DNA of 64,000 bases from Evernia prunastri (GCA_003184365.1 NKYR01000091.1:107512-171511); one strand, 5' to 3'; shown: positions 11,691-23,041, numbered from the stretch's first letter. Notes: generated by a model from the letters alone, not told the origin. Translations and numbers: made by a program.

Positions 11691-12660
11691 TTTCCGGTGA
11701 TCCTATTCGTCAACAGGGAAGTGGACGCGATCTGTGGCTGTAGGGGTAAGAGTACGTGTGCTCGTTTGCTTGATGTGTTCCGACAGGTGTAACTCAATTA
11801 GAGATATATGATGCAGAAAAAACATTGGCATTCAGCGTTGTATCTATATTAGAACCTCAAGCCTAATTGCTAGGCTCGGAATCCGGACCGCTGAATGCAT
11901 GAAAAACAAGCAGGCAAATCCCGCAGAGTAAGTTACTCATACTGTAAAGCAGCAAACCAACTATACGATGTCCCGACGGCCCGGTCATATCGGGACCTCG
12001 GTCCATTGGATGTTAGGTTAATCATCTTGGGTTGGACGAAGGGTTGGCTACCTCCGAGCTGTGAGCCACCAGATGGCCTCTCAAGACCGAACTATTTTCA
12101 CATCGGACTCCGAGAATCCTTCCAATTTTCTTATCCAATCTAACAAGATTACCAATATCCTATCTATGGCTAACATCTACGCTAGCTTGCCCATCTCCAG
12201 AAGCTCTGGTTGACTAGCAGTCTGCTCAATAGGCACTCGTATGCACACATGTCGTTGGTCACTTATGGGAGCATTACATCTTGTGGATGATGATGTATTT
12301 TGTATTATTCGGGTTAACAAGAGCCGGGGATTGGAGATCTGTTGCCAGGACCTACAATAGCATTCATTTTACGACTCGCGGTAGGGTTCTAGGTGCGTAG
12401 ATGAGATCTTGTATTCTACTCGTGGCATTAAGAGCACCGACGTTCCTAAATAAGTATTAAGGTGATCGTACGCAAGTGACCTTGCTTCGGACACATCTCA
12501 ACATGAGACGCATTGTGAGCATGCGCGTGCTCCGTTTGGTCAACCACATTGTCGTCGCCACCGCATACATCGGATTCTGCGCTTCGCGTCCTTTTGAGCC
12601 CCGCGCTGTCCGCTGATGACATTCACGCATAATTTAAAGGAATAAAAGATTTCTGTAGTA
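11691..12660. other. Intergenic, no gene seen
   Basis: This region holds the upstream flank of the NmrA-like gene and the 3' flank of the AflR-like gene. No coding or RNA feature is supported. Confidence 0.35.
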
Positions 12661-13999
12661 TCACCCTCGCCGCAGCATACCAACAATTCCTACCGATAAA
12701 GCACGTAGACGCTTGCGAAGATCAACCTCGAGTTGATCAAACATTAGGTTGGAGAATGGGGAAGGGCTTTTGCTGTTAGGAGGTGTATCTGTACCCTCAG
12801 CCGTCGGATTGTGCTTTCCATGGCCCCTGAGCCGCTGCGACAGTAGATTTACCAATCGCTGCACCGGATGGAGATTACTGAGGACCAGCTGGGCGGCCAT
12901 ACGTCCTTGATTCTCGCCGTTCATGCAATAGCCGCCCTCGGTAGTTGGAGACTGTGCAATGTGCTCTGAATGGCATGAAGAATGTTCCCCGCCGTCAGGG
13001 TGAGACTTGCTCGGTCTCTGGCTATCATCTGTGACTGGTGTCTGACGTGCAGCTGCGGCATACCAGCCCAAGACTTTGAAGACGATGAACGACATGATGG
13101 CGAGCAAATACTCGTCTTGTGAGCACTGACATTGCAGCATGTTTATGGTCGCTTCGACGGTCTGCTCATTCTCTGCGATGACAGAACGGACTGTGGGGGG
13201 CCGGCATGTCGCATCCTCACTCGAACGCGTGCAGGCTACCGAAGAGTTTGGGAAGAGCTGCTTCAAAAGGCCAAGTGCAAGTATTAGGCAGCAACACTGC
13301 GACTCCGAGTGAAGTTTCTGGAGGTTTTGCGCTTCGCCGGCGGCGGAAGATCGACCGGTTGAAGGGGAGAATGGCTCGAATAGGGCTGGGAGTTCGGAGA
13401 CTGCTTCTTCGATGTCGGGAAACCCGCTGTCAGGTATGAGAAAATCTGCAGCATTGTTAGAGTGTAGCAAGACATCATTGACATGTTTGCAGTGCTTGAG
13501 ATTGCCTCATACCTGAGGATTGAGCCAGGAAGTCGAAATCGAACGTGTCTGGTATAGAAAAGGACATTGGCGAGGTAGGAAAGTCGCTGAAATCGGTTGT
13601 GAGCGTCGATAGCCAAGCAGGATCCGTGGGCGAGAGAGGGTTGGGCACGTTTTCTGGGTCGCCAGACAGAGGGTATCTGGGAGAAGGTTGGGTGAGGTTG
13701 GGCGATGTCAATGTATCCATCTCAGATGTGGACTGGCTCGGCCCTGGCAACGCCTGGTTAAGGGAGGTCGTATTGCTTAGTCGGCTGTCGTGTTTACGGC
13801 CAGCGCGTTTGGTCGCAACATACTCGCATGCCGCGTTGCGTTTTTCACAACGGGAGCAAGTCGGTTTCCCCTTGTTGCACTTGACCTTGGAAGCCGCACA
13901 GGCATGGCAACTGTCTCGCAGCTTGGGACCTGGGAGAATCGTCGACCGGCGAGATGGTGCTGGATGTGTGACTGCTTGTGGGGACATTATCTCTGCCAT
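12661..13999 (-). CDS. AflR-type Zn2Cys6 transcription factor, likely cluster regulator
   Basis: Two exons (13513..13999 and 12661..13445) with a 67-bp intron give 423 residues. Residues 31-58 form the binuclear zinc cluster, with cysteines at 31, 34, 41, 48, 51 and 58 (CX2CX6CX6CX2CX6C) preceded by KLRD, as in AflR. A basic linker ([12 protein letters not shown]) and a long Ser/Pro-rich middle follow. The C-terminal half has the AflR regulatory-domain pattern, with [45 protein letters not shown] and a leucine-rich end. The ATG at 13999 is the first in frame; the frame continues upstream only with a TTG. It probably activates the cluster through CGG-type sites such as those between the PKS and thioesterase genes, but this is inferred. 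Confidence 0.85.
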
Positions 14000-15060
14000 A
14001 ATTGATCGACAAGGTGTATAGTTTGAGGACAGACTATGATAGAACAAGACGGGAAAATTGTAGGAAGGATCAGCAAAGCAACATGACGACAGGTAATGAC
14101 GATAATTTCATCATTCTGACGGGGTAGGTTGCAGTGCAAGGAACTAATCCTAGAACGGGTGCTGTAACCGCCACAGCTGGTGTAGGCTTTCTCTCCGAAC
14201 AGCCGACGGATCTACCCCTTTGCGATGCATGTAGATCTAATTGCTTTCTTCCATTTTCTGCGAGTTGGAGAGGAATCCCATGGTATCCTCTCATCAAATT
14301 TACCAGGGCTGTCACACTCCGTGTTTGCTTTGCAGAATTGCCTGAAATGCCTGAAACGCAAGATAAGAATCCACGCAAATCCTTCACTTTTGAGGTAGTC
14401 CGATCCGTTTCCTGCATATTGCCTTAGACTACTGCGAATCCCATATTTCCTATGCTGGTAAAGTGATCGGCAAGATGCGCCTGGCGATACAGGCCAGCAT
14501 GACCTGCACCGGAGACCATCACTAATATCTTCAAACACGGAGGTACCGCCGTTCGTTTCCCACAGGATAATTTTATGAAACGTTCACTTGGTGCAAGTAC
14601 ATGGAACATTCGTTGACTCGTTGGAACTTCACGGCTCAAATACTCGGTTGACCAATCTATGTATCAATATGAAGCTCTTGAAACCTGTAATTGAGCCTAC
14701 AATAAATCCCCACGATAAGTCCTCAAAGACGTCATATGGGCTGCGCAGGTCGTAGCCTCAGATTGCAGACTCGCTTAGGGAGAGTTTTGTATGGACAGCC
14801 CTACGCTCGTCCCTTGATAACACACCGCCCCGTCTTGACGGACTGCCTCGCTTCAGCATCCGGGAGCCTCATGTTTCCTAAAGTTCCACATTTTCTGTCA
14901 GCCTCCATACTCAACTCCGTGTAGTGACTAGTCTTATGAGCAAAGTACAGTATTCAAATGATATATGTATATCAAAGGCCACCGACCGAGCTAGCGGAGT
15001 TCTTTGAACCTAGGGCGGTTTATGATGAGATTCTAGGCCCGTAGCTATCTTTAAAATTTA
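14000..15060. other. Intergenic, transition from gene-bearing to AT-rich DNA
   Basis: This is the upstream flank of the AflR-like gene. Base composition is ordinary up to about 15,040 and then changes sharply to AT-rich. No gene is supported. Confidence 0.4.
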
Positions 15061-15628
15061 AATCTATTAGATTCCTTGAAAAAGTTTAATTATATTTTTA
15101 GTTCTATTTTTTTTAATAAAAAGAGAAAAGAAAAGAAAAAAACTTCGTTACGTATGGTTAATAATAACGTTATATGATATATAATAATTTAATTCTTTAA
15201 TATATAAATTATATTCTCTTAATTATAATTTATTAACAGTTAAAAATAGTTGTGATTATCTTTGAAAATCTTAATATTTCGCGACTTTTTTATCTCGATT
15301 AAAAAGAATAACTATCTAAAGTCTTTTAAAGTCTTTATTAGCACTTTTGTAAAAAGATATAAAGACATTATTATGGTTTCAGTCTGGTGTCTTGCGAGGT
15401 CTAAGAAATAGAAATAGATTTAAATACCTTGTCAGCATGAAATTGATCTTTTGACCTGTCTAGCGATCTGCGAGACCCTCGAATAAATCTATTCTTTCGA
15501 AGTTACTTTTTGACAAGTATCTATTAAAAGAAAATATTATTTAATTTTTATAATCTTTAATCTAAACTTAATTATTATAGATTTCCATTTTTTACTAAAC
15601 GACTATATTTAATATTATATATATATAT
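15061..15628. repeat. RIP-degraded AT-rich block
   Basis: Very AT-rich sequence dense in TA steps, with no open frame, between normal DNA on the left and an unmutated LINE fragment on the right. The TA enrichment with some CG retained fits RIP. The parent element was not recognised. Confidence 0.6.
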
Positions 15629-16419
15629 TGGACGGAAAATACAAGACTGGTTCCGAGAACGGAGATCCAAGAAATGGGAAAAATATCAACGAAGAATTCC
15701 TATCGCAACGAGAACCCCTGCCCAGGCAGGGAACTTATATGACGGCAGGTTCGACCACCACAAGATGCTGAGGAAGGCTGAGAGCTCGGTCGCTGTCCAA
15801 ATGAGAAGCGGCAAAATCGGGCTTAACGCATTCCTCAACAGGATAAGGGTTCCAGGTATCGACCCCGACTGCAGGTGCGGATGGAGAAGACAAGATGTCA
15901 AGCATATCCTCCTCTTCTGTCCGAGATCGCGGGAGGATAAACCAAGGCTACTTGCGGAGGCGGGTACCAGGGACTTCCAGACAATGCTGACCACGACCAA
16001 AGGGATCCGGGTAGCGGCAAGGTGGATGGTTAACTCCGGCTGGTTAAACAGCTTCGAGTTGGCCAGCGAACAACTCCAACGGTCAAGACTACCCCTCGGG
16101 GTAGAGGAGACCATTAAGCCCAAAAAGGGCGCACGAAGAAGCGATCGTACCCGCCTCTAGAGGCGGGGGCGATCAGAGATACAAAAGTCAGAGAATAGAA
16201 GAGTCGGCGCAAAGAAGTAGAGAGATGTGCGGTGGTGTAATAGGGCTCCTAAGGAGCACAGCAGAAGGGAGAGCGTACTGTTTAGTTGAAGTTTTTGTCC
16301 AGAGGTTCGCCCTCAGGTTTCTTCAACGCCCAGCCGTAAAGCTGGTTCAGCGTTAATGTTACCCTCATTAGCTTACATCAAGTAGCTAGCATAGGCGTAT
16401 AAAACAATCAATCAATCAA
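15629..16419 (+). mobile_element. 5'-truncated Tad1-like LINE, ORF2 C-terminus and 3' end
   Basis: An open frame from 15,630 to 16,160 encodes the C-terminus of a LINE ORF2, including RKAESSVAVQMRSGKIGLNAF and a Cys/His motif (CRCGWRRQDVKHILLFC). A ~250-bp 3' region follows and ends GGCGTATAAAACAATCAATC, a (CAAT)n tail. The same C-terminal pattern recurs in other LINE pieces of the window. The insertion lies between near-identical (AT)n tracts that may be a target duplication, though simple sequence makes that weak. Absence of stops and of RIP inside a RIP-degraded surrounding suggests a recent insertion. Confidence 0.8.
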
Positions 16420-16920
16420 TATATATATATATATTAAAGCATCGTTATTTTGTAGAGAGATTATTTAAGATTATTAATCGCTCGCGAATTAAATACTTTC
16501 TCTCTATAACGTAAAGTAGTAGAAAACTCTCGATAAATACTAACTTAATTAAATTATAGATTCACTTTTAAAATTCTTTAATGTATTTATAGAAGAAAAT
16601 TATTAGTTTATAATATTTTTTATAACTTAAAATAATATAAATTATATAAGCAAGAGAAAAGAGATTTCAGAATTTAGTAAGAGAAAATTAAATTAATCTC
16701 GTAAGATAATTTTTAACAAAATATTCTTACTTTCTTCTCTTATAAAAGTTTGTTTATATAATTATTTATAGAAAATTCATAAAAAAAAAAACTAATTTTA
16801 GTTTTTTTGTAAATTAATTCTTTTTAAATATTTTAAATACGATATTTTTATAAACTTTAATACGAATTTCCTTTAATCTAGTCTTTATAATTATGTAACT
16901 TAAATTATTTCAAAAGTGCA
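16420..16920. repeat. RIP-degraded AT-rich block
   Basis: AT-rich sequence without open frames between two LINE fragments. Probably the same older, mutated repeat into which the LINEs inserted. Confidence 0.55.
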
Positions 16921-17639
16921 GATTGGTATACAATGCAGTAATGAGGCCAATGTTGACCTTTGCGGCCTCAATCTGGCATCAACCAAAGGGCACTTCAGAG
17001 GCCACCAAGAGTCATATAAAAAGGCTAGCAATTATTCAAAATGACTGCTTACGAACCGTTCTCGGTGCATTCAAAGCTACCCCAGTACCAGTTTTGGAGG
17101 CGGAAGCGGCAATTGCACCAATAGAAATCCAGCTTGACCGACTAGTGATGCAACAACAGGCCAGTGGTGGGATTCATCTGGTAACGCAGGAGGGAAACAT
17201 GCACATATGGAACAAACTGCAAGGCAAAAAGAAGAAGAAACGACTGATACCGCCGTCCCCGGCAAAAGAGAAAGAGGCCTGGGCGCTTCGCTCCTTAGGA
17301 GTCAAAGAGTGGCATGAGGCGGCTTGTACAACAAGGAGGAAAAAGAACTGGATCAACCCAATCAAAGACGTAGAGGAATATCAAGACGTCAAAGCAATTG
17401 ATCAAAGGGTCCAAGACTGGGCCCGTCAACAATGGCTAGATCGATGGTCCAGATATCAAGCGAAAATCTCTACATCGGTTAGAAGTCCGGCTCAGGAAGG
17501 CGGTCTCTTTGACAATAGATTCGATTACCACTCCAAGCTACGGAAAGCAGAAAGCTCAATGGCAGTACAACTTCGAAGCGAGAAGATAGGTCTCAATGAT
17601 TTTCTCTATCGAATGAAGGTACCTGGTATTCGAAACGCT
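16921..17639 (+). mobile_element. Tad1-like LINE fragment (ORF2 region after the RT catalytic core), ended by a single N
   Basis: An open frame encodes the part of LINE ORF2 downstream of the RT active site: VMRPMLTFAASIWHQPKGT, then a lysine-rich region and KLRKAESSMAVQLRSEKIGL. It stops at the N at 17,640 exactly where the zinc motif would begin. The last 60 bp (17,580..17,639) are repeated at 17,748..17,807 after a telomere repeat, so the N joins two overlapping pieces. There are no nonsense codons in this stretch. Confidence 0.8.
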
Positions 17640-17640
17640 N

Positions 17641-17747
17641 ACCCTAACCCTAACCCTAGCCCTAACCCTAACCCTAACCCTAACCCTAACCCTAACCCTA
17701 ACCCTAACCCTAACCCTAACCCTAACCCTAACCCTAACCCTAACCCC
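17641..17747. repeat. Interstitial telomere repeat (CCCTAA)n
   Basis: About 18 tandem CCCTAA units with one CCCTAG variant, directly after an N and ending TAACCCC. It is fused without spacer to LINE sequence at 17,748. On this strand CCCTAA repeats mark a left-hand chromosome end. Confidence 0.95.
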
Positions 17748-18056
17748 GAGAAGATAGGTCTCAATGATTTTCTCTATCGAATGAAGGTACCTGGTATTCG
17801 AAACGCTGAGTGCTCATGCGGCTGGAGAAAACAGACGGTCAAACACATATTACTGTTCTGCCCGGAACTGGCGAAAGAGAGAAGAGAACTCATTGAACAA
17901 GTCGGCACGTCAGATTATCGACAAATCTTGACACAGAAGCACGGAATACGCGCTGCCGCACGATGGATGATCAAAATAGGACGTCTCGATCAATTCTCGC
18001 TGGCCCAAGAGCAATTGGCTCGGTCCAAATTACCGCTAGGACTAGACAAAGAAACC
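17748..18056 (+). mobile_element. LINE ORF2 C-terminus joined to telomere repeat
   Basis: The frame resumes at EKIGLNDFLYRMKVPGIRN and continues through the zinc motif CSCGWRKQTVKHILLFC to LPLGLDKET, where an N at 18,057 ends it. The same stretch occurs again at 18,199 with its full 3' end, so this is probably a truncated duplicate of that copy. Confidence 0.8.
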
Positions 18057-18057
18057 N

Positions 18058-18155
18058 GGCATATGTGGTAAAGATCTGTAAGGGCCATGAGGTCTCTAGG
18101 CATGAGGCGGCCTGTCAGAAGTCCAGGAATCCAACATACATCTAGGCCAGATCCG
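18058..18155 (+). repeat. 98-bp fragment duplicating 23,023..23,120, including the start of LTR family A
   Basis: Bounded by Ns on both sides. It matches 23,023..23,120 almost perfectly, including the flank GGTAAAGATC and the LTR start TGTAAGGGCC at 18,077. Best read as a stray contig end. Confidence 0.8.
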
Positions 18156-18156
18156 N

Positions 18157-18198
18157 AACCCTAACCCTAACCCTAACCCTAACCCTAACCCTAACCCC
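18157..18198. repeat. Second interstitial telomere repeat (CCCTAA)n
   Basis: Seven CCCTAA-type units after an N. They end in the same TAACCCC|GAGAAGATAGG junction with LINE sequence as at 17,747/17,748. Confidence 0.95.
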
Positions 18199-18791
18199 GA
18201 GAAGATAGGTCTCAATGATTTTCTCTATCGAATGAAGGTACCTGGTATTCGAAACGCTGAGTGCTCATGCGGCTGGAGAAAACAGACGGTCAAACACATA
18301 TTACTGTTCTGCCCGGAACTGGCGAAAGAGAGAAGAGAACTCATTGAACAAGTCGGCACGTCAGATTATCGACAAATCTTGACACAGAAGCACGGAATAC
18401 GCGCTGCCGCACGATGGATGATCAAAATAGGACGTCTCGATCAATTCTCGCTGGCCCAAGAGCAATTGGCTCGGTCCAAATTACCGCTAGGACTAGACAA
18501 AGAAACCCAAAACAAGAAAAAGGGTAAGGAGAAGAGGGGAAGCAAAAAGAAGGCATAGAAGGAGACAATCACGGAAACAATAGCGGCAGACTGAAAGAGA
18601 ACGGAAGTGACAGTGGTTTGTGGCAACAACTTGACAGTCAAAGACTAAGAGTTGACAACAATGATAACACGAGAGGATAAGTTGAAGTTTTTGTCCGAAA
18701 GGTTTCTTCAGCGCTACAAATATTCGAGGAACTCCCTGATTAGTAAAGTAGTTTACTAGATAGGCGTATTAAGCAATCAATTAATCAATCA
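18199..18791 (+). mobile_element. LINE ORF2 C-terminus with complete 3' end and (CAAT)n tail
   Basis: The coding part ends at 18,558 with a lysine-rich tail (KKGKEKRGSKKKA). A 3' region follows, containing GGCGTATTAAGCAATCAATT at the end, a degenerate (CAAT)n tail. It is unmutated, abuts telomere repeat at its 5' side, and its 3' region is the source type for the small insertion at 28,604..28,834. Confidence 0.82.
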
Positions 18792-20516
18792 ATCAACTAA
18801 TATACTATTATATATATCTATAGAATTATACTTAGTATAGTATAAATACTAATATTCTCTTTTATATAGAAGAAGATATACTACTCTTTTTACTCTCTAT
18901 AGTATCTTTCTTTTAGCGTGACTAGTTTCTAGTTATAAAAGAAAGTTCTTCTTCTTTTCTTAAGCCCGATAATGTAAAATCGAGCGAATGCAAGAGATAA
19001 AAAAAAATTATCGTGATTTTAAGAAAGAAGATAAAGGATTACGAACGACGACGACGAGAAAGATAAGAACGAGAATAAGAGTATAAAGACGAGAGCGAAG
19101 GCGAGAACGAAAGGCGAGAGCGAGAAGACTAGACGAGACGAGAATAGAAGACGAGAGTAAGAAGACTAGGCGAGAGTGAGAAAACTAGACGAGACGAGAC
19201 GAGAGTATAAGAATAAGAATAAAAACGAGATTACGAGATAAACTACTTAATAAAGAGATTAAATCGTTAACGAAACTTAGAATAAGATCTAAAAAAAGAC
19301 TCTAATATCGAGATCTAGATAAAGAATACTAGCGTTAAGATCTAGAGAGATTTTAGCGTCTTTAAAATTTAATTTTCTACGCGTAGAAGCGTTAAATCGA
19401 TTATTCGATCTTTCGTAATATTAGAAAATAAGGCTTAATAGAAGAATTCTTATTCTCTATAGCTAGAACTAGATAGAATTTTAAGATAAAAGATAAAAAA
19501 ATAAAAAAGAATAGAGAATGCAAGTAGCTCTTAAGAGGCTATCGTCTAGATATCGACTATCGTATAGATAGATATAACTAGATCGAATCTATATCGTAAT
19601 ATAAAATTAGTATTAGACTCTATCGTAGAAGTATCTCGTATCTAATAAGCTATTATTTCGAGGTCTTTCGTTTTACTTCGATGTCGCGTTAAGCTATTAT
19701 CGATTATATAAGAAAAGCTAAAATATATAACTAAAATTTCTACATATAAGAGTCGAATTATAGTAACTAGTTATATTAATAGCTCTCTAGATAACTTATA
19801 AGCTAAGAAATAAAATAAATAAGAATTAATATTTATCTTCTTATTTTCTCTCTTATTAGCTTAGATACTTTACTTTTAAATTAGCTCTATATATCTCGAT
19901 AATATTAAGGTAATAAGTTTATAGAAGACTCTATACTTATAATATTACATTATTCGAAGAACGTATTAACTTTCTAGCTTTTTTTAAGATATATTAGACT
20001 ATTTTATTACTATTTTAAATTATAATAATAAGATTTAGACTTAACTTATAGTATTAAATATTCTTTATTATTCACGAAAATATTATTATAGATTTTTTTT
20101 TTTGAAACTAAAATTTAAAATCGCACGCTTATTCGCTATTTGAATCGTTACTCTCTATAATTAAAATAGCGTACTCGTTAAGATATAGAAAATTAATAAT
20201 AGCTTCGTCTAGAAGATTATAATTTAGAATAAATCTAATATTACTACGTTAGCTAATCGAACGAAGCTTTATATTATTCTTCTAAAACTTCTCTGTAATC
20301 GTTAAAATATAATTCGATATATTTAATAGACGACTAGTCTAACGCTTAAGTAAAAAGATATAAGATTATCTATATAAAAGAATTAGAGTAAAGTCGTTAT
20401 TAGATACTATACTCTTAGAGAACTTAACTATATTAATTCTTAAATTAGAACGAAAGCTTATAAGAAGACCTTACCTGATAGGTCTCTGTATAGTCTCTTA
20501 TTAAAGTAAAGCCTTT
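18792..20516. repeat. Strongly RIP-degraded AT-rich block
   Basis: No open frames. Over 19,021..19,540 I count one CA and two TG dinucleotides against about 30 CG, the mark of CpA-to-TpA mutation with CpG spared. It contains a mutated LTR of family B at 19,419..19,601 (separate entry). The internal region after that LTR probably belongs to the same degraded LTR retrotransposon. Confidence 0.8.
19419..19601 (+). repeat. RIP-degraded LTR, family B
   Basis: It aligns along its length with the unmutated LTR at 31,032..31,216. In the first 20 bases every difference is G-to-A or C-to-T. About 5-18 bp after its end, AGTATTAGACTC looks like a mutated version of the GGTATCAGAGC primer-binding site of fungal LTR elements, so this may be the 5' LTR of a degraded full element. 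Confidence 0.7.
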
Positions 20517-20521
20517 CCTGC

Positions 20522-20787
20522 TGTCAGGGAACGAGGCTGGAACTAGGGCTACCACTTGGTATACTTGGTCTGATAGGGTCAGGTCTATTTACAACACGAA
20601 AGACAAGGAAGGAAAGTGGAAAGTGGGCGCTCAGCGCCCCTATATAGGATCAGACGAAAGCCAACACGGCTATCGCATAACCGTCGCATATACAACAGTG
20701 GGAATGGGGTTCTAGCAACCCTTGGCTGAGTAGGCTAGATCTAGACTAGATCTGGGCTGGAAGCTGGGCTGACTTCACACCGTGACA
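20522..20787 (+). repeat. Solo LTR, family B (266 bp), 5-bp target duplication CCTGC
   Basis: It begins TGTCAGGGAACGAGG and ends CACCGTGACA, giving TGTCA..TGACA inverted ends. CCTGC directly flanks it at 20,517..20,521 and 20,788..20,792. Unmutated sequence in a RIP-degraded setting. A second copy of the whole locus lies at 21,830..22,095. Confidence 0.85.
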
Positions 20788-20863
20788 CCTGCGAGGGCGA
20801 CGAATACCGAATCTTTCAAGTACTAATATCCCTCACCTGCGACGTAAGTATCGACACCAGAAT

Positions 20864-21060
20864 TGTAAGGGCCATGAGGTCTCTAGGCATGAGGCGGCCT
20901 GCCAGAAGTCCAGAAATCCAACATACATCTTGGCCAGATCCGGGAGACTATCCCTCTGGTGCAGCTGTGCGGCTATAGCAGTCGCATAGTAAGTTTGCTT
21001 TGCATGGGGGTGCACTCTCCCCTGCTAAATATGCTGCCTCTGAGGATTCCCACTTTGGTT
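20864..21060 (+). repeat. LTR family A, 3'-truncated at an N
   Basis: It starts TGTAAGGGCCATGAGG after AGAAT, as in the complete copies at 21,149 and 22,172, and is cut by the N at 21,061. Confidence 0.8.
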
Positions 21061-21148
21061 NACACCGTGACACCTGCGAGGGCGACGAATACCGAATCTT
21101 TCAAGTACTAATATCCCTCACCTGCGACGTAAGTATCGACACCAGAAT

Positions 21149-21415
21149 TGTAAGGGCCATGAGGTCTCTAGGCATGAGGCGGCCTGTCAGAAGTCCAGGA
21201 ATCCAACATACATCTAGGCCAGATCCGGGAGACTATCCCTCTGGTGCAGCTGTGCGGCTATAGCAGTCGCATAGTAAGTTTGCTTTGCATGGGGGTGCAC
21301 TCTCCCCTGCTAAATATGCTGCCTCTGAGGATTCCCACTTTGGTTCCTCAGGATTCAGTCTATCTAGTAACCAATATACGAGTTGCTCAGTCACGCATGC
21401 CTAGACCCCGTTACA
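21149..21415 (+). repeat. Solo LTR, family A (267 bp), target duplication AGAAT
   Basis: Begins TGTAAGGG and ends CCCCGTTACA (TGTAA..TTACA inverted ends). Flanked by AGAAT at 21,144..21,148 and 21,416..21,420. Not RIP-mutated. Differs by a few substitutions from the truncated copy at 20,864. Confidence 0.85.
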
Positions 21416-21829
21416 AGAATCTACGAGATGGCGTTATCAATTTGGTTGACCGTATATAAGGAATATAATCTATTGATAATACTCTAGTTCTTACAAAAAA
21501 TAGAGATGAATGAGGACATTGCGGTAGATGTTGTAGANAAATCTAATATTACTACGTTAGCTAATCGAACGAAGCTTTATATTATTCTTCTAAAACTTCT
21601 CTGTAATCGTTAAAATATAATTCGATATATTTAATAGACGACTAGTCTAACGCTTAAGTAAAAAGATATAAGATTATCTATATAAAAGAATTAGAGTAAA
21701 GTCGTTATTAGATACTATACTCTTAGAGAACTTAACTATATTAATTCTTAAATTAGAACGAAAGCTTATAAGAAGACCTTACCTGATAGGTCTCTGTATA
21801 GTCTCTTATTAAAGTAAAGCCTTTCCTGC

Positions 21830-22095
21830 TGTCAGGGAACGAGGCTGGAACTAGGGCTACCACTTGGTATACTTGGTCTGATAGGGTCAGGTCTATTTAC
21901 AACACGAAAGACAAGGAAGGAAAGTGGAAAGTGGGCGCTCAGCGCCCCTATATAGGATCAGACGAAAGCCAACACGGCTATCGCATAACCGTCGCATATA
22001 CAACAGTGGGAATGGGGTTCTAGCAACCCTTGGCTGAGTAGGCTAGATCTAGACTAGATCTGGGCTGGAAGCTGGGCTGACTTCACACCGTGACA
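21830..22095 (+). repeat. Solo LTR, family B, duplicate of 20,522..20,787
   Basis: Same ends and the same CCTGC flanks (21,825..21,829 and 22,096..22,100). Probably the same genomic locus represented twice. Confidence 0.8.
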
Positions 22096-22171
22096 CCTGC
22101 GAGGGCGACGAATACCGAATCTTTCAAGTACTAATATCCCTCACCTGCGACGTAAGTATCGACACCAGAAT

Positions 22172-22438
22172 TGTAAGGGCCATGAGGTCTCTAGGCATGA
22201 GGCGGCCTGCCAGAAGTCCAGAAATCCAACATACATCTTGGCCAGATCCGGGAGACTATCCCTCTGGTGCAGCTGTGCGGCTATAGCAGTCGCATAGTAA
22301 GTTTGCTTTGCATGGGGGTGCACTCTCCCCTGCTAAATATGCTGCCTCTGAGGATTCCCACTTTGGTTCCTCAGGATTCAGTCTATCTAGTAACCAATAT
22401 ACGAGTTGCTCAGTCACGCATGCCTAGACCCCGTTACA
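22172..22438 (+). repeat. Solo LTR, family A, same locus as 21,149..21,415
   Basis: 267 bp with AGAAT flanks at 22,167..22,171 and 22,439..22,443. Confidence 0.82.
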
Positions 22439-22443
22439 AGAAT

Positions 22444-23036
22444 CTACGAGATGGCGTTATCAATTTGGTTGACCGTATATAAGGAATATAATCTATTGAT
22501 AATACTCTAGTTCTTACAAAAAATAGAGATGAATGAGGACATTGCGGTAGATGTTGTAGAGGGAGGCTTACTCTAGAAATACGTTGGCTTCATCGAGAAG
22601 GAGAACGGCGCTCTATTCTGCATATTGTGTAGTATGATAAAGAAGTAGAACGGATGTATTTCTAGCGGGTGTCAAGGACGTTGTGAAAAGTTGGACTTAT
22701 AGACCACTTCCGTATCAATCTTTGCGATGCGTATTGCAATCATTCTATGCCAGCTTTATACAACCTATTCTACTTCTAGATTCCAACTACAATTTTACCC
22801 AAAGCTATGACGTTCTATCCACAACCTGCAACTGTCTACCATTGAGTGCGTCAGGAAACGGTTTGCCAAAGGAAGCATTAAGACCTTGCTGCTCTTGAAA
22901 TCACCGTATTGTCCGAGGAAACCCGCTGATCCGCCTTCGCCCTTCAATAACACTCTGTAGAAAGATACTTACAGACTCATCGAGATGATGGACCACGAAC
23001 TTCATATTCTTTCGATATCGACGGCATATGTGGTAA
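22444..23036. other. Unidentified non-degraded sequence between LTRs
   Basis: Near-normal base composition but no long open frame. Interrupted frames on the + strand around 22,560..22,930 suggest a decayed coding sequence, possibly an old transposon or host gene. I do not recognise it. Confidence 0.3.
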
Positions 23037-23041
23037 AGATC

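Larger units (their letters stand above)
20231..21060. repeat. 830-bp block duplicated at 21,539..22,368
   Basis: It matches 21,539..22,368 end to end with very few differences. Its right edge is the N at 21,061 and the copy's left edge is the N at 21,538. Also, 21,062..21,537 matches 22,085..22,560. Edges that coincide with Ns indicate an assembly overlap rather than a biological duplication. Confidence 0.85.

Noticed and set aside
13545..14021. A 158-codon open frame on the + strand
   Set aside because: It is the antisense of exon 1 of the AflR-like gene, which has the zinc cluster and a matching splice site.
17641..18198. A short-spaced repeat array that could look like CRISPR
   Set aside because: It is plain 6-bp telomere repeat without spacers, in a eukaryote.
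20231..22560. A biological tandem duplication of a nested-LTR locus
   Set aside because: Both copies end exactly at single Ns, which fits contig overlap better than duplication.
22560..23030. A decayed transposase or host gene between LTRs
   Set aside because: Only short interrupted frames without motifs; not enough to name it.
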